Part shown: piece by piece, positions 39,384-48,640 of the stretch
Layout: each line of letters opens with the position of its first letter
Position numbering within the stretch: position 1 is the first letter of the stretch
Source: Magnetococcales bacterium
Lineage (GTDB): Bacteria; Pseudomonadota; Magnetococcia; Magnetococcales; DC0425bin3
Direction of reading: 5' to 3'
Length of the DNA: 64,000 nt
Assembly: GCA_015229045.1 (NCBI GenBank)
Contig: JADGCJ010000004.1
Location: 22,931 to 86,930, forward strand
Program-made: the position numbers and the translations under genes
The notes under the pieces: generated by a model
What the model was told of the DNA's origin: nothing
Seen by the model: the letters and a program-made list of their open reading frames with translations, nothing else
Database searches by the model: none

Positions 39384-42326
39384 TCAATTTGACAGCGCCT
39401 GAATTCTTTTGCCGACAAAGTTTTTCAGGTTCATTTTGAGCTGACCGTTATCCATGGCATTCTGGTAGGCCTGCAGGGCTGAGGTTTTTTCGTCCACCCC
39501 TTCCAGAGAGATGGCCAGACCCATCCACCATACGGCGTTATCGGTATGTTTGGCCAGGAGTTTTTCATACAGATCGATGGCTTTCCAATGATTTTTGTTG
39601 CGCTGGTACATGGCTGCAAGAAGCGCCATCAGCTCCTCATCATCGGCCCCGCCCTGGGATTGGGCATTTTCCAACACGCCGAGCGCCGACTCTGTCTTGC
39701 CATCCTGGACCAGAATCCGGGCAAACAGCTTGACCAGACCGCTGTCAAAGCCCTTGGCCAACCCATCGGACAGAAGGGGATAGGCCTCGTTGGAGCGACC
39801 CGAGGTGAACATGATACGCGCCAAAAACTCGCGGGCACGGTGGTTCGCCGGGTTCAGGTCCAGGGCGCGGCGGGCAAAATCCTCGGCCCCTTTGGCGTCC
39901 CCCTCCTGTTCCAGGCGCTGGGCCTCCTGGAAAAACTTGTCAGATTGCATGCCTTTCCCGGAGACCCCCTGTCCCGTTTTGAGAATGGCATCCTTCATAG
40001 GCTTTGGTTTTTGCAGGAAAGGACGTGGTTTTTCCGTGCCGATACCCGGTTCCGGATGCTCGGTCGCCCCTGCGACCGAGGCCACAGCTTCGGGAACCTT
40101 GGCCGGTTTGGTCGCAAGGGCCGATTTCTCCATCAGGGACTTGTCACTCTCGACCACGCCCGATGGAATCTTGACACTCTTGTCGTTGTAATCTTCCAGC
40201 ACATCAATTTTTGTTTCACCTTTGGGCGAGGCAGGCGCAGCGGATTTTGTCGTTGTCCCCTCCTCCTGCAATGCAAGCACCTGGTGATCACCTTTGGGAG
40301 GTCCGCTCTTCCCCTCCCCGGAGGCGGATGACAATCCTGCCAGGGCACCACCACCGGACAATTCAGAGACGGCCGATCCAGAGGTCTCCGAACCAGAAGT
40401 GACAGATTGTGGAATGACAGAATGCGCGGAACCAGCACTGGTCGGAACCGCAGTTGCCAGGGCACCTTCCGCTTCCTTGCCGGTACCCTTGGCTGTTTTC
40501 TTGGCCAAACGCCTTCTGTCAGCTTTGCGCACATCGTCGCCGGGGCTGCGGGAGGAGTCGATGGTCACCACGTAGCCATCCAGTCTTTCCCGTTTCCGGT
40601 AATCGGCAAGCGACTTTTCGGCGTCCCGCAACTCCTGAAAGCTGCCGATACGCACCGTTTTGCGCATCTTGCCAGCCTGATCACCGCTGGGCAGTTCCAG
40701 AATGTAGGGGTCATAGCCGCGTTTCCGCAGTTCACGCACCAGATCCCGGGCACTTCCATCCTCGACAAAAGCCCCTACCTGCACGGCAAAACGATCATTT
40801 TCGTTGATATAGGACTTCTTGCTGACCACTTTGGCATCGGCAGCGGCCTCTGTGGGCTTGTCGCCTGCAGGCTCTTCCGCCTTGGCAACGAGGGGATGGA
40901 TCGGAATATCTTTGCCGGATACCGAAATCTCCGGAATGGCTCTCTCCGGGGTTGTTTTAAGCGACCCGACGTCAGATCCCTGGCTCTGGACATCCTGGGG
41001 TTTGACATCGACAACCTTGGCGCCTCCCCGGTTTTTGCCCTTGGCTTTGGTTTTGGATGCATCGCCCTTCTCTGCCGAGGACACATCTGCCGGATCGCCC
41101 TTTTCCAGGGCCTCGGAAATCGTCGTTCCGTCGCCACGGCGGGCAATGAACTTGATGAAGGAGCGGGACTCGACCGGCAATACATACGCCTTGCCAAGGT
41201 CTCCTCCTTTGGATTGTCCCAGCGCCCGCCTGGCTGCATCCATGTCGGTGAACAAGCCAAAACAGACACTGTGCCACAAGGCGTTGTCGACACCTCGCAG
41301 CCTCAGGATATAAGGAAACAAGCCCTTCTCGCGCAGTTTGGCGGCCAGGGATTCAGCCAGCCTCCCTTCCCGAAACGAGCCGGCCTGGATGGCATAGAGG
41401 AAAAACGGCTTGCCAGCCTCCGCATGAGCCGAAGCCTGGCCTTTTTCTCCGGTTGCCTCATGCGTACCGGCACTCGATGAGGGTGGCTGGCCGGCAGAGA
41501 GAACCGGCGGCAACACATCCTCGGCTGGTTTGCCGACCTTGCCATCCATCTGGACCAGGGGAACCTCTTCCACGGCCTGGGCGACAAAGGCCCCTTCCAC
41601 GCCTTGTGCGGAATACCCTCCAGAGACCGCCGCAGCCTCCTCGTGACTCCTGAAAGGGCCCGACCGCACGGCGTACATGGGACGATTCAAAAAGTCACGC
41701 ACTGGAACGATCCGGCTGGCGTTCCGCACCTTGACAGGCAACCCTGTCTGAAAACCGATCGCCTCGTCCGTTGTGGAAAAGATGCCCAACTGGACCATGA
41801 ACGGCACCGCAGAGACTTTTTCCTGACTGCGGGCAAGATCACCGTTTGTGTGGGTGGAAGAGAGCGGGCCTTCTCTGGTGAAGGCCTTTCCCACTTCGCC
41901 GGAATCCGTATCCAGGTTGTGGTTCGTGGCCTTGGCATCGCTGTCAAATGTCGAGGCGAATTTGTCGTCGGATGAGGACTCTTCGCCGGGTATGGCAATC
42001 CGAGGAGGATTGGCATCGGCGAAGGCATTGGCGGCAACCCGACGCAGGTGATCCCGATCGACCGTCGGCGCCTCGCGCCGCACCTCCTGGCTTGCCGACC
42101 AGGCCTGACCGCCACCCCCGTGATGTTGCCAAACCCACGGTGTCACAGCGAACGCCGCAGCCAGGGCCATGCCTCCCGCCAACCACAGCAGCCGCTGACG
42201 ACCCGGTGACACCCCCAATCCGGCAGGAACCTTCAATGTTCCACTGACCCCCATGCTGCCCAGGGCCTGACCCGAGGCATGACGAACCTTCTCAAAATCG
42301 CGCAACAGCTGATGAATCAAACTCAC
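39384..42326 (-). CDS. mshN: MshN-like pilus biogenesis protein with three SPOR-type domains and C-terminal TPRs
   Basis: 980 residues from a GTG at 42326 (GGAGAG 6 nt upstream); the start gives VSLIHQLLRDFEKV, like the MSVINQML-DLE start of MshN. An ATG further upstream overlaps the mshM end and is less likely. A membrane helix (RLLWLAGGMALAAAFAV) lies near residues 45-62. Three SPOR-like units follow: PFMVQLGIFSTTDEA, FFLYAIQAGSFREGRLAESLAAKL and RFAVQVGAFVEDGSARDLVRELRKRGYDPYI, separated by long disordered stretches. The last 160 residues are TPRs (ALDLNPANHRAREFLARIMFTSGRSNEA, YEKLLAKHTDNAVWWMGLAISLEG). Probably an inner-membrane protein reaching into the periplasm, linking pilus assembly to peptidoglycan. 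Confidence 0.8.
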   Translation of the reverse strand: MSLIHQLLRDFEKVRHASGQALGSMGVSGTLKVPAGLGVSPGRQRLLWLAGGMALAAAFAVTPWVWQHHGGGGQAWSASQEVRREAPTVDRDHLRRVAANAFADANPPRIAIPGEESSSDDKFASTFDSDAKATNHNLDTDSGEVGKAFTREGPLSSTHTNGDLARSQEKVSAVPFMVQLGIFSTTDEAIGFQTGLPVKVRNASRIVPVRDFLNRPMYAVRSGPFRSHEEAAAVSGGYSAQGVEGAFVAQAVEEVPLVQMDGKVGKPAEDVLPPVLSAGQPPSSSAGTHEATGEKGQASAHAEAGKPFFLYAIQAGSFREGRLAESLAAKLREKGLFPYILRLRGVDNALWHSVCFGLFTDMDAARRALGQSKGGDLGKAYVLPVESRSFIKFIARRGDGTTISEALEKGDPADVSSAEKGDASKTKAKGKNRGGAKVVDVKPQDVQSQGSDVGSLKTTPERAIPEISVSGKDIPIHPLVAKAEEPAGDKPTEAAADAKVVSKKSYINENDRFAVQVGAFVEDGSARDLVRELRKRGYDPYILELPSGDQAGKMRKTVRIGSFQELRDAEKSLADYRKRERLDGYVVTIDSSRSPGDDVRKADRRRLAKKTAKGTGKEAEGALATAVPTSAGSAHSVIPQSVTSGSETSGSAVSELSGGGALAGLSSASGEGKSGPPKGDHQVLALQEEGTTTKSAAPASPKGETKIDVLEDYNDKSVKIPSGVVESDKSLMEKSALATKPAKVPEAVASVAGATEHPEPGIGTEKPRPFLQKPKPMKDAILKTGQGVSGKGMQSDKFFQEAQRLEQEGDAKGAEDFARRALDLNPANHRAREFLARIMFTSGRSNEAYPLLSDGLAKGFDSGLVKLFARILVQDGKTESALGVLENAQSQGGADDEELMALLAAMYQRNKNHWKAIDLYEKLLAKHTDNAVWWMGLAISLEGVDEKTSALQAYQNAMDNGQLKMNLKNFVGKRIQALSN

Positions 42327-42354
42327 TTTCCGCTCTCCATGCCGAATAGAGGGA

Positions 42355-43284
42355 TCATCCCATGTCCAAGGCCTTCCGGCGTCGCGTGATCCAGTCAAAC
42401 TGCAGCGCCTTCAGACCAAGCAACCAGTTGACTGCCATCCTTAGGAGAATCAATACCTTCGGTGTCACAGTCGAGACACCTTCGGTCTCCCGAATCGCCT
42501 GGCGCACATGTCGTGCGGTGACGATCTGTTCCTTGTTCTCAGCCGCCAGGCTCAAGGCCTTGTTGGCCAGAATATGCACCAGACGCGGTGAACCCCGACT
42601 GCCACGGAACAGGTGATCCAACGCTCCGGAAGAGAACAACTCCCGCTCGCCGCTCCCCACCGCCCGCAACCGATGCCGTACATAGTTTTGCAGCCGTTCG
42701 GCATCCATGGGCCTCAGGTGGCACGATGTGGCTATACGCTGTTTCAGGGCGCGGACTTCGGGTTGTTCCAGCCTCTGGTCCAGTTCCAGCTGCCCCAGCA
42801 GCACCACCTGCACCACCTTCTCTTTTTCTGTTTCCAGATTGGTCATCAGGCGCAATGCCTCCAGGGTGGAGTCCGGCACCGACTGCGCCTCATCGACGAG
42901 GATCAGGGCCTTCATGCCCTGCTCTCCCATCAGCATCAGTTTTTCCAGGATCCGGTTCAGCAACATCTGGAACCCCATCCCGGGTTCGGCCTCCACACCA
43001 AACTCTGCCGCCAAGACCTGATTCAAGTCCCGTACCGAGAGGAGCGGATTGAGCAGATAGGCCACGGCATAACGCTTTTCCAGAACCCCTAAAAGATAGC
43101 GACCCAGAAAGGTCTTGCCGGTGCCGATGTCGCCTGTCACCTTGACGATCCCTTCGCCCTCTTCCAGCGCCACCAGGACCATCTTGGCCGTCATCAGGAA
43201 TTCGAGATCTTCAAACAGGAATTCAGTATCCGGAGTCAGGGAAAAGGGCGTTGTACGCAAACCGAAATGCTCAAGGTAGTTCAC
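42355..43284 (-). CDS. mshM: MshM-like AAA ATPase (ExeA/GspA family)
   Basis: 309 residues from the GTG at 43284, giving VNYLEHFGLRTTPFSLTPDTEFLF, the standard start of MshM/ExeA proteins; AGGAG lies upstream. Walker A is VTGDIGTGKTFL, Walker B ALILVDEAQSV, sensor region VVLLGQLELDQRL, and the arginine-rich RIATSCHLRPMDAERLQNYVRHRL. ExeA homologues help place the secretin in the peptidoglycan layer. The C-terminus carries no peptidoglycan-binding domain, unlike ExeA, and ends in a helical region. It lies between mshL (12 nt upstream) and mshN (28 nt downstream). Confidence 0.92.
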   Translation of the reverse strand: MNYLEHFGLRTTPFSLTPDTEFLFEDLEFLMTAKMVLVALEEGEGIVKVTGDIGTGKTFLGRYLLGVLEKRYAVAYLLNPLLSVRDLNQVLAAEFGVEAEPGMGFQMLLNRILEKLMLMGEQGMKALILVDEAQSVPDSTLEALRLMTNLETEKEKVVQVVLLGQLELDQRLEQPEVRALKQRIATSCHLRPMDAERLQNYVRHRLRAVGSGERELFSSGALDHLFRGSRGSPRLVHILANKALSLAAENKEQIVTARHVRQAIRETEGVSTVTPKVLILLRMAVNWLLGLKALQFDWITRRRKALDMG

Positions 43285-43295
43285 CGAACCCACTC

Positions 43296-45365
43296 CTATT
43301 GAGCCCACCACAGGGGGCTGTTGGTTTTCATCGTGTCGATACGGTCGGCTGTCTCGTCCAGCACACCTGCCCAATCCTGCATCCCTTCGATCACGACGGG
43401 GCGCAGCAGAATGACCAGCTCGCTCTTGACGATATTTTTGTCGGTATTTCTGAAAGCACCCCCGATCAGGGGCAGATCGCCCAGGATGGGCACCTTGTTG
43501 ACCGTATCCTGGATCTCGTTTTTCATCAGGCCGCCGATCACGACCATATCCCCGCTGCGAACCCGGACCATGGTGTCCACCTCCCGGGAGCTGGTGGAAG
43601 CCAGGGGATAGACGTTTGCGGTACCGGCAAACGAAAGGGTCAGATTTTTCTGGACCACATCGGTAATCAGAGGGTGGATATACAGGGTGATGATGCCGTC
43701 CTCTCCGATCTGCGGCACCACGTCCAGGGCCACCCCGGAGAAGAAGGTTTGAAAGGTGGGCGAGACGTTGACGATGGATCCGGTTCCGGTCGTGGAGGTG
43801 GTGGTTTCCGACTTGACGTTGGTCAGGTAGAAATTATCTTCGCCGACCTTGATCACGGCCTTCTGGTTGTTCACCGTGGAGACCCGGGGACTGGAGATCA
43901 CCTGCACCTTGCCCTGGGTCTGCAACATATTGAGAAACCCGATAAAATCATGGGAGCGCAAGGCCAGGGCAAAAGGGCTGTCCTTCGTCGCCTGAGAAAG
44001 GATCCCCGCCGCACCTGATATGACCTGGTTATAGGCCTGCCCGGGAATGGAGGTCACACCCAAAGCTGTCGCGGAGCCGGTGATGATCGAGCCATCTGCC
44101 GCTGTCGTGGCCGCACTGTTGACCGCCGTCTGGTTGCTCTGAAAAGACTGGAAGGCCCCGACGCTGGAACCTGAATCGTTGGTGATGCCGTTTTTGGGTT
44201 CGCTGGCCAAGGGCGCTTTCGTGCCGATGCCACGGTTGATGGCAGCCCAGTTGATGCCGAACTGAAACCCGTCACTCAGTTGCACTTCCATGATTTTGGC
44301 TTCGAGAATCACCTGGCGCCTCACCCGACGGGTCAGCTTGTTCAGGTATCCTTCGATCTCACGCAAATCTTCGGGAAAGGCCCGTACCAGCAGCAGACCC
44401 GCCTGCCGGTTGATCATATAACTTTTGCCGTCTGCGGAGGTGTTTGGCGGAAGGGCACCCCCCGTCGCCGTCGTACCCGGTGGGGCCGTCCCCGAAGCGC
44501 CTGCCGATGCACCCGTCGCGCCCGACCCCTGGCCGGCATCGCCCGTTGCGGACTGCCCGGTAAGCGGGGTCATCTTCAGGAAGGTCCGCAGAGTCTGTTC
44601 CAACTCACTCCAGAAGTCCGACTTGTTGGTCGTGCTGATGGAGCTTCCGGAGATGTTCGATGTTGTCGAACTGCCACCCGAGGAGCTGCCCGAGGAGCTG
44701 CCCGAAGAGCTGGTGGTGGTGCTGGAGGTGTTGCCGGTACTGACCATCGTGTCGGATTTTCCAGTTCGCGCCACCGCCAAAATATCGACCTTGAAGGTGC
44801 GCGCCGCCAGACGGCGAGGATAAATGCGAAAACTGCCCCAGGAGTCCTTGTGTTCCGGCTCCTTGAAACTGCAATCAAAACCATAGATTTCGCAAATGGT
44901 CTCCATGGCCTCCCGGACGGTCACATCCACCAGCGTCAGGGGCAGGGAGACCTCCTCCTTGATGTCCGGATGGACGATCATCGTGAACCTGGTACCCTCC
45001 ACGAGACTCAAGAACAGATCCCGGGCCGGAATCTTGCCTCCTTCGGACATGATCAGATCGATCCGGTGTTCACTGGGACGCGCTATCGCCGCCTTGTTGG
45101 CCTTTTCTCCGGTCACTGGCCCCTGTATGGAGGGCATCAGGGCTTCGGTGACGGCATCGGGCAACTCTCCCCGCGCCACGGCATGCCTCTTCTCTCTTTC
45201 CGCTTTGGCGCTTTCCGGCACGATGTTGTTGACCGTCTCCTTGAACTGGGACTTCTCCTCTTTCTGCAATCCAACACAGGAGACCAGAAGAAAGACTCCG
45301 GCCGACCAGGTCAGCAACCGCTTTCTGGCAACCATCCCCCCCAGTATGTGGCGATCAATCTTCAT
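43296..45365 (-). CDS. mshL: MSHA outer-membrane secretin MshL, lipoprotein
   Basis: 689 residues from the ATG at 45365 (GGTGAG upstream; the longer frame begins with GTG). A lipobox LLVSC puts Cys30 at the N-terminus of the mature protein. A secretin N-domain follows (PARDLFLSLVEGTRFTMIVHPDIKEEVSL, VREAMETICEIYG), then a low-complexity stretch rich in Ser/Gly/Thr at about 205-235 and another rich in Ala/Gly at 262-300. The secretin core is NKLTRRVRRQVILEAKIMEVQLSDGFQFGINW ... VISSPRVSTVNNQKAVIKVGEDNFYLT ... GVALDVVPQIGEDGIITLYIHPLI ... VIGGLMKNE. It forms the outer-membrane channel for the pilus. Confidence 0.94.
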   Translation of the reverse strand: MKIDRHILGGMVARKRLLTWSAGVFLLVSCVGLQKEEKSQFKETVNNIVPESAKAEREKRHAVARGELPDAVTEALMPSIQGPVTGEKANKAAIARPSEHRIDLIMSEGGKIPARDLFLSLVEGTRFTMIVHPDIKEEVSLPLTLVDVTVREAMETICEIYGFDCSFKEPEHKDSWGSFRIYPRRLAARTFKVDILAVARTGKSDTMVSTGNTSSTTTSSSGSSSGSSSGGSSTTSNISGSSISTTNKSDFWSELEQTLRTFLKMTPLTGQSATGDAGQGSGATGASAGASGTAPPGTTATGGALPPNTSADGKSYMINRQAGLLLVRAFPEDLREIEGYLNKLTRRVRRQVILEAKIMEVQLSDGFQFGINWAAINRGIGTKAPLASEPKNGITNDSGSSVGAFQSFQSNQTAVNSAATTAADGSIITGSATALGVTSIPGQAYNQVISGAAGILSQATKDSPFALALRSHDFIGFLNMLQTQGKVQVISSPRVSTVNNQKAVIKVGEDNFYLTNVKSETTTSTTGTGSIVNVSPTFQTFFSGVALDVVPQIGEDGIITLYIHPLITDVVQKNLTLSFAGTANVYPLASTSSREVDTMVRVRSGDMVVIGGLMKNEIQDTVNKVPILGDLPLIGGAFRNTDKNIVKSELVILLRPVVIEGMQDWAGVLDETADRIDTMKTNSPLWWAQ

Positions 45366-45479
45366 CCAACTCACCGTGGCCCGAATGTACAGTCACCCTT
45401 GAGTGCCATCACCCCACACACCCTGCCCCACGACGCCACCAACTACCGGAGCGCGAAAACCATGTCGGGATCACTCCAG

Positions 45480-45510
45480 CTTATGCAAACAACATTCCAA
45501 ACAATGTCAA
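45480..45510 (-). promoter_or_regulatory. Candidate promoter upstream of mshL
   Basis: On the minus strand a perfect TTGACA lies at 45505-45510 and CATAAG at 45480-45485, with a 19-nt spacer, longer than ideal. The 265-nt gap between mshJ and mshL is AT-richer around this site. Weak evidence. Confidence 0.25.
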
Positions 45511-45630
45511 GACGGGCTTTGACGGAATAGATTCTTATAGTAATCAAACAGATGACGCCAAAGCGAACCCCTGACGAGTCTCGTCGCTCACGCGTTGTCG
45601 CCTCGCATCCATCTTGATCCGGGATTGGAA

Positions 45631-46515
45631 TCACATGCCGATCAACTCTCGGCTGAGACTCAAAGAGTAGACCGAAAGTGTCACCGTCATGTCAGGATAC
45701 TGGTTGACGGCATATTCCAGACTGTCCCAAAAGATGACCCATTTCATATTTTCCAGAGATTTTAAATACCTGACAACATCCAGGTAGCTTCCCCGCAGGC
45801 GAATCTTCATGCCGTGCCGGAATATGGCCTCGTCCACAGACACGTTTTTGACATCATCGCCACTTTCATCGGAGGCTTCGCTTGCCGATACACCCGGATC
45901 CTTGTTCGCTGACTTGTCCGACGCTTTCTCTGCCGGTTTGTCGGTCGGCTTGCCTGACGTCTTGTCTGCCGATTTGTCGGATCCCTTCCCTGATGACTTC
46001 TCGGAACCCTTGCCTTGCCCGGCGTCGGTGGACCTGCCTTCAGCGGAGGCTGCCGGATCCTTGGGCTTGGCGGTTTTGGTCACCACGGGAACAGCCGCTT
46101 CCGCTGCCATCATGACCAATTGCAACCCACTCTCAGGCCGTAACAGTTGCTCGAGGATGCGGGGCATCTCTCGGGGATCCACCATGTCCCTCATGGAGTT
46201 TGCCAACTGGGCCTTGATTGCGGCAATCTCTCCGATATACTTATGTTTTTTCTCGCGATTTTCCCGATCCGGATCCTCTTTGCTGCGGCCGAGGATGGCT
46301 ATTTCAGCCTTGTTGAGGGAGTCCAACTGGCCTTGCGCGGTGGCAATCTTGGTCTGAATCTCGCTCCGTCCTTTGATCCATGGCTCAAGATAGGCCTGGT
46401 CCCACAGGGCACCTATCGCCGAAATGGCTATGCCAAGCAGAATGATGCGCTCCCGTTTGGTCAAGGCGTCGATTCGCGTCGTCAGTTTGGCAAGCTCTTC
46501 CTGCAAGGCGATCAT
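45631..46515 (-). CDS. mshJ: MshJ-like pilus alignment protein (PilO-like) with Lys/Ser-rich insert
   Basis: 294 residues from the ATG at 46515; the longer frame overlaps the previous gene and has no conserved start. A short N-terminal helix (LTKRERIILLGIAISAIGAL) spans the inner membrane, followed by a coiled-coil-like region. Then comes a charged low-complexity insert between about residues 150 and 220 with repeated SDKSADK/SGKPTDK/SDKSANK units. The C-terminal domain is PilO-like: GMKIRLRGSYLDVVRYLKSLENMKWVIFWDSLEYAVNQYPDMTVTLSVYSLS. Located between mshI2 and mshL as in other MSHA loci. mshK, which usually follows, is not found. Confidence 0.82.
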   Translation of the reverse strand: MIALQEELAKLTTRIDALTKRERIILLGIAISAIGALWDQAYLEPWIKGRSEIQTKIATAQGQLDSLNKAEIAILGRSKEDPDRENREKKHKYIGEIAAIKAQLANSMRDMVDPREMPRILEQLLRPESGLQLVMMAAEAAVPVVTKTAKPKDPAASAEGRSTDAGQGKGSEKSSGKGSDKSADKTSGKPTDKPAEKASDKSANKDPGVSASEASDESGDDVKNVSVDEAIFRHGMKIRLRGSYLDVVRYLKSLENMKWVIFWDSLEYAVNQYPDMTVTLSVYSLSLSRELIGM

Positions 46516-46543
46516 AGGATTTGGCTCAAGTCGTTTGACATGT

Positions 46544-47335
46544 TCACTTCGGTTTACCTTTGAGATTTTCCTGCATTTTCTCAAAGGGTTTCCGCATCTC
46601 ATTCCCGGCGGTGGCCGCTTCTTTCAATTTGTCGAGCTTGTCACCCTCCTTGGCGTCCCTGGGCAGGAACTGGTCACGGCGAATTTTCTGGTCGATGGTC
46701 TTGATATGAAATCTGATCAACGGTCCGCCCGCCCCGGGTGTAGGGATCGGAGTCGGAGTCGCCGTTGCTGCCAGCTCCGGATAGGCCTCTTCGGACATCT
46801 GGAAAAAGCTGAACCGACGCCCGGCCAGATTTTTCTGTCTGGAGAGTCGGGCCAGGTAGGCAGGCACCAGATCGGCATTGCGGGCCTTTCCCTCCAGGGC
46901 CAAATCCTCGCCTCCGGCGTAAATACCAATTCCGTCCAGCCAGAGTCCCTCCACTTTCTCCCGCCCCAACGCCTCCAAAATGCCACTGAAGCCATGTGCA
47001 TTGCCACGCCGATTCTGGTTCAACAACTCCGTGATCGTGCGCATCCGGCTGCGCTCTTTTCTCAAATCGTTGGTCTCGTTGAGCAGGGCCACGCTCACTT
47101 TGGGTGGCGGAAATTTCCTGGTCAAATCCTGCAACAACTCGGCCTTCTTTTGTTGTTGATCGGTCAAGAATTGCAGTTCACTCTCCTCACGGGCTGCCAA
47201 CCAATTCATCACCCCGGAAACAACAACAAGAAGCAATATGAACAGCAGTCCCACCAGGAGCATACCCCGCGCAACAAGGAACTCCTTTTTGATGTGAAAT
47301 CGGGATTGATACAGATTGACCTGTTGCTGAATCAT
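46544..47335 (-). CDS. MshI2/PilN-like fimbrial assembly protein
   Basis: 263 residues. The start MIQQQVNLYQSRF is the PilN/MshI2 signature (Q-NL). One membrane helix follows (ARGMLLVGLLFILLLVVVSGVMNWL), then a coiled coil (LQFLTDQQQKKAELLQDL) and a ferredoxin-like fold region with ILEALGREKVEGLWLDGIGIYAGGEDLALEGKARNADLVPAYLARL. It bridges the cytoplasmic PilM-like MshI and the periplasmic MshJ. Its ATG overlaps the mshI stop (ATGA). Confidence 0.85.
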   Translation of the reverse strand: MIQQQVNLYQSRFHIKKEFLVARGMLLVGLLFILLLVVVSGVMNWLAAREESELQFLTDQQQKKAELLQDLTRKFPPPKVSVALLNETNDLRKERSRMRTITELLNQNRRGNAHGFSGILEALGREKVEGLWLDGIGIYAGGEDLALEGKARNADLVPAYLARLSRQKNLAGRRFSFFQMSEEAYPELAATATPTPIPTPGAGGPLIRFHIKTIDQKIRRDQFLPRDAKEGDKLDKLKEAATAGNEMRKPFEKMQENLKGKPK

Positions 47336-48552
47336 CCAACGCCCTCCCGACGCAAGGCCACCGCAATGGCGGGAAGGCAGCGGGCCAAGTCCATATCATC
47401 AACTTTTCCCTCTATTTCCAACATCTTGCGTACAGGAAGCTCTTTCAGGCGCATACCCAGTTTGTCGGCCAGGACCGTCTGCAAACCCTGGAATGCCACC
47501 GGCAATGGCGCAATATGAACACAACTGACGGGCGATTGGGCAAAATGGCTCTCATAGTAGTCCAGTGTCCGCTGAACCTCCAAAACGATGGTATCCACCA
47601 CGGGAGAGGCAGCCAACTCCTCTTCGCCGGCGTTGGCCCGGCCGGCCAGAGACTCCAGCAACTGGTCGACGCCATAATCAATGGGACGCGCCAAATACAA
47701 GACTCCTCCCCGCGTCACCTGAACCAGCCCATCCGTGCGCCCAAGGTAGAGCAGGCCAACTCCATCGACATCGTCCGCAACCAGAGCGGTCAGATTGCGC
47801 AGGGCCAATTCCAACACATCGATGGCCACAAGAGAGAGATCATTCTGGTGAAACAGACCAAAGCAACCCTTGACCACCGCCTCGCGCGCAGCCACAACGT
47901 AGACCATCTCCGGCTGTCCTGGGCTTTTTTTCTGCGGCAGATCGAAAATATCCACGACAGCTTCCTGGACAGGAAACTCCAGCCGATCCTTGATGCGCCA
48001 TCGCATGGCCGTGGCCAACTCGCTCCTGGCCACCTGCGGCGCTTCAGCCGGAAAGAGGCTGTACTGGCCGGGAAACAACAGCCCCGTAAAGCGACCGTAG
48101 TGCAAATCGTGAGCCTTCAGGGTATGGATGAGGGCAGTCCGTTCCATCCCCTCTGCACCGACCGAAGCCGACACGAAAAAACACTCTTTCAGGACAGGTG
48201 TTTCCTCCTCTCCCCGCCACACCACGCGGGCAACCCCATAGCCATCCGGGGAGAGTGTCAAGCCGATCGAACCCTCCAGCACCCGCTTTTTGAACAACTC
48301 CACAAAGCGCCTTTTGAGACGTCGATCGATCAATCGGACCCGCCGTCGTGCTCCCCGCTTCTCCTCCCCCTTGAAGCGGTGCCGAGTCAGCCACTCGATC
48401 ACCTTGGGTTTTCGGCGGTTCGAGGTCTGGCGACGATCCGACTTTTTCTGGCCCTTGAAGATTGAATTCAACACAATGGCAATATCCCAGGACTGAAATG
48501 CCAGGTCAATTTGGCTATCATACAGCCCCCCTCGGAACAGAAAGGAGGACAT
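47332..48552 (-). CDS. mshI: MshI-like PilM-family pilus assembly protein
   Basis: 406 residues from the ATG at 48552; a GTG at 48474 giving VLNSIFKGQKK is an alternative start since no good ribosome site precedes either. A basic N-terminal region (residues about 35-80) is followed by an actin-like PilM domain: GSIGLTLSPDGYGVARV, QYSLFPAEAPQVARSELATAMRWRIKDRLEFPVQEAVVDIFDLP, VYVVAAREAVVKGCFGLFHQNDLSLVAIDVLELALRNL, VGLLYLGRTDGLVQVTRGGVLYLARPIDYGVDQLL. It is the cytoplasmic part of the pilus alignment complex and the first MSHA gene of the run. It follows the UDP-sugar decarboxylase gene by 88 nt on the same strand. Confidence 0.85.
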   Translation of the reverse strand: MSSFLFRGGLYDSQIDLAFQSWDIAIVLNSIFKGQKKSDRRQTSNRRKPKVIEWLTRHRFKGEEKRGARRRVRLIDRRLKRRFVELFKKRVLEGSIGLTLSPDGYGVARVVWRGEEETPVLKECFFVSASVGAEGMERTALIHTLKAHDLHYGRFTGLLFPGQYSLFPAEAPQVARSELATAMRWRIKDRLEFPVQEAVVDIFDLPQKKSPGQPEMVYVVAAREAVVKGCFGLFHQNDLSLVAIDVLELALRNLTALVADDVDGVGLLYLGRTDGLVQVTRGGVLYLARPIDYGVDQLLESLAGRANAGEEELAASPVVDTIVLEVQRTLDYYESHFAQSPVSCVHIAPLPVAFQGLQTVLADKLGMRLKELPVRKMLEIEGKVDDMDLARCLPAIAVALRREGVG

Positions 48553-48640
48553 GTGCAGCCAGCATGCACATTGTATGCCGTGAAGAGAAAATCAAAAAAA
48601 ACAGACCCCGCTTCGAACTCGGGATCCAAGGCGTCTCTCC

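Noticed and set aside
39384..42398. ATG at 42398 as the start of the MshN-like gene
   Set aside because: It lies within the end of mshM and adds 24 residues without similarity; the GTG at 42326 has a ribosome site and gives the conserved MshN start.
26832..48552. Assignment of the pilus locus as a type II secretion system or Tad pilus
   Set aside because: Presence of MshI/I2/J/L/M/N/E/G order, MshEN domains and MshA-type pilins fits MSHA; no GspC/GspD-type or Tad genes are seen.
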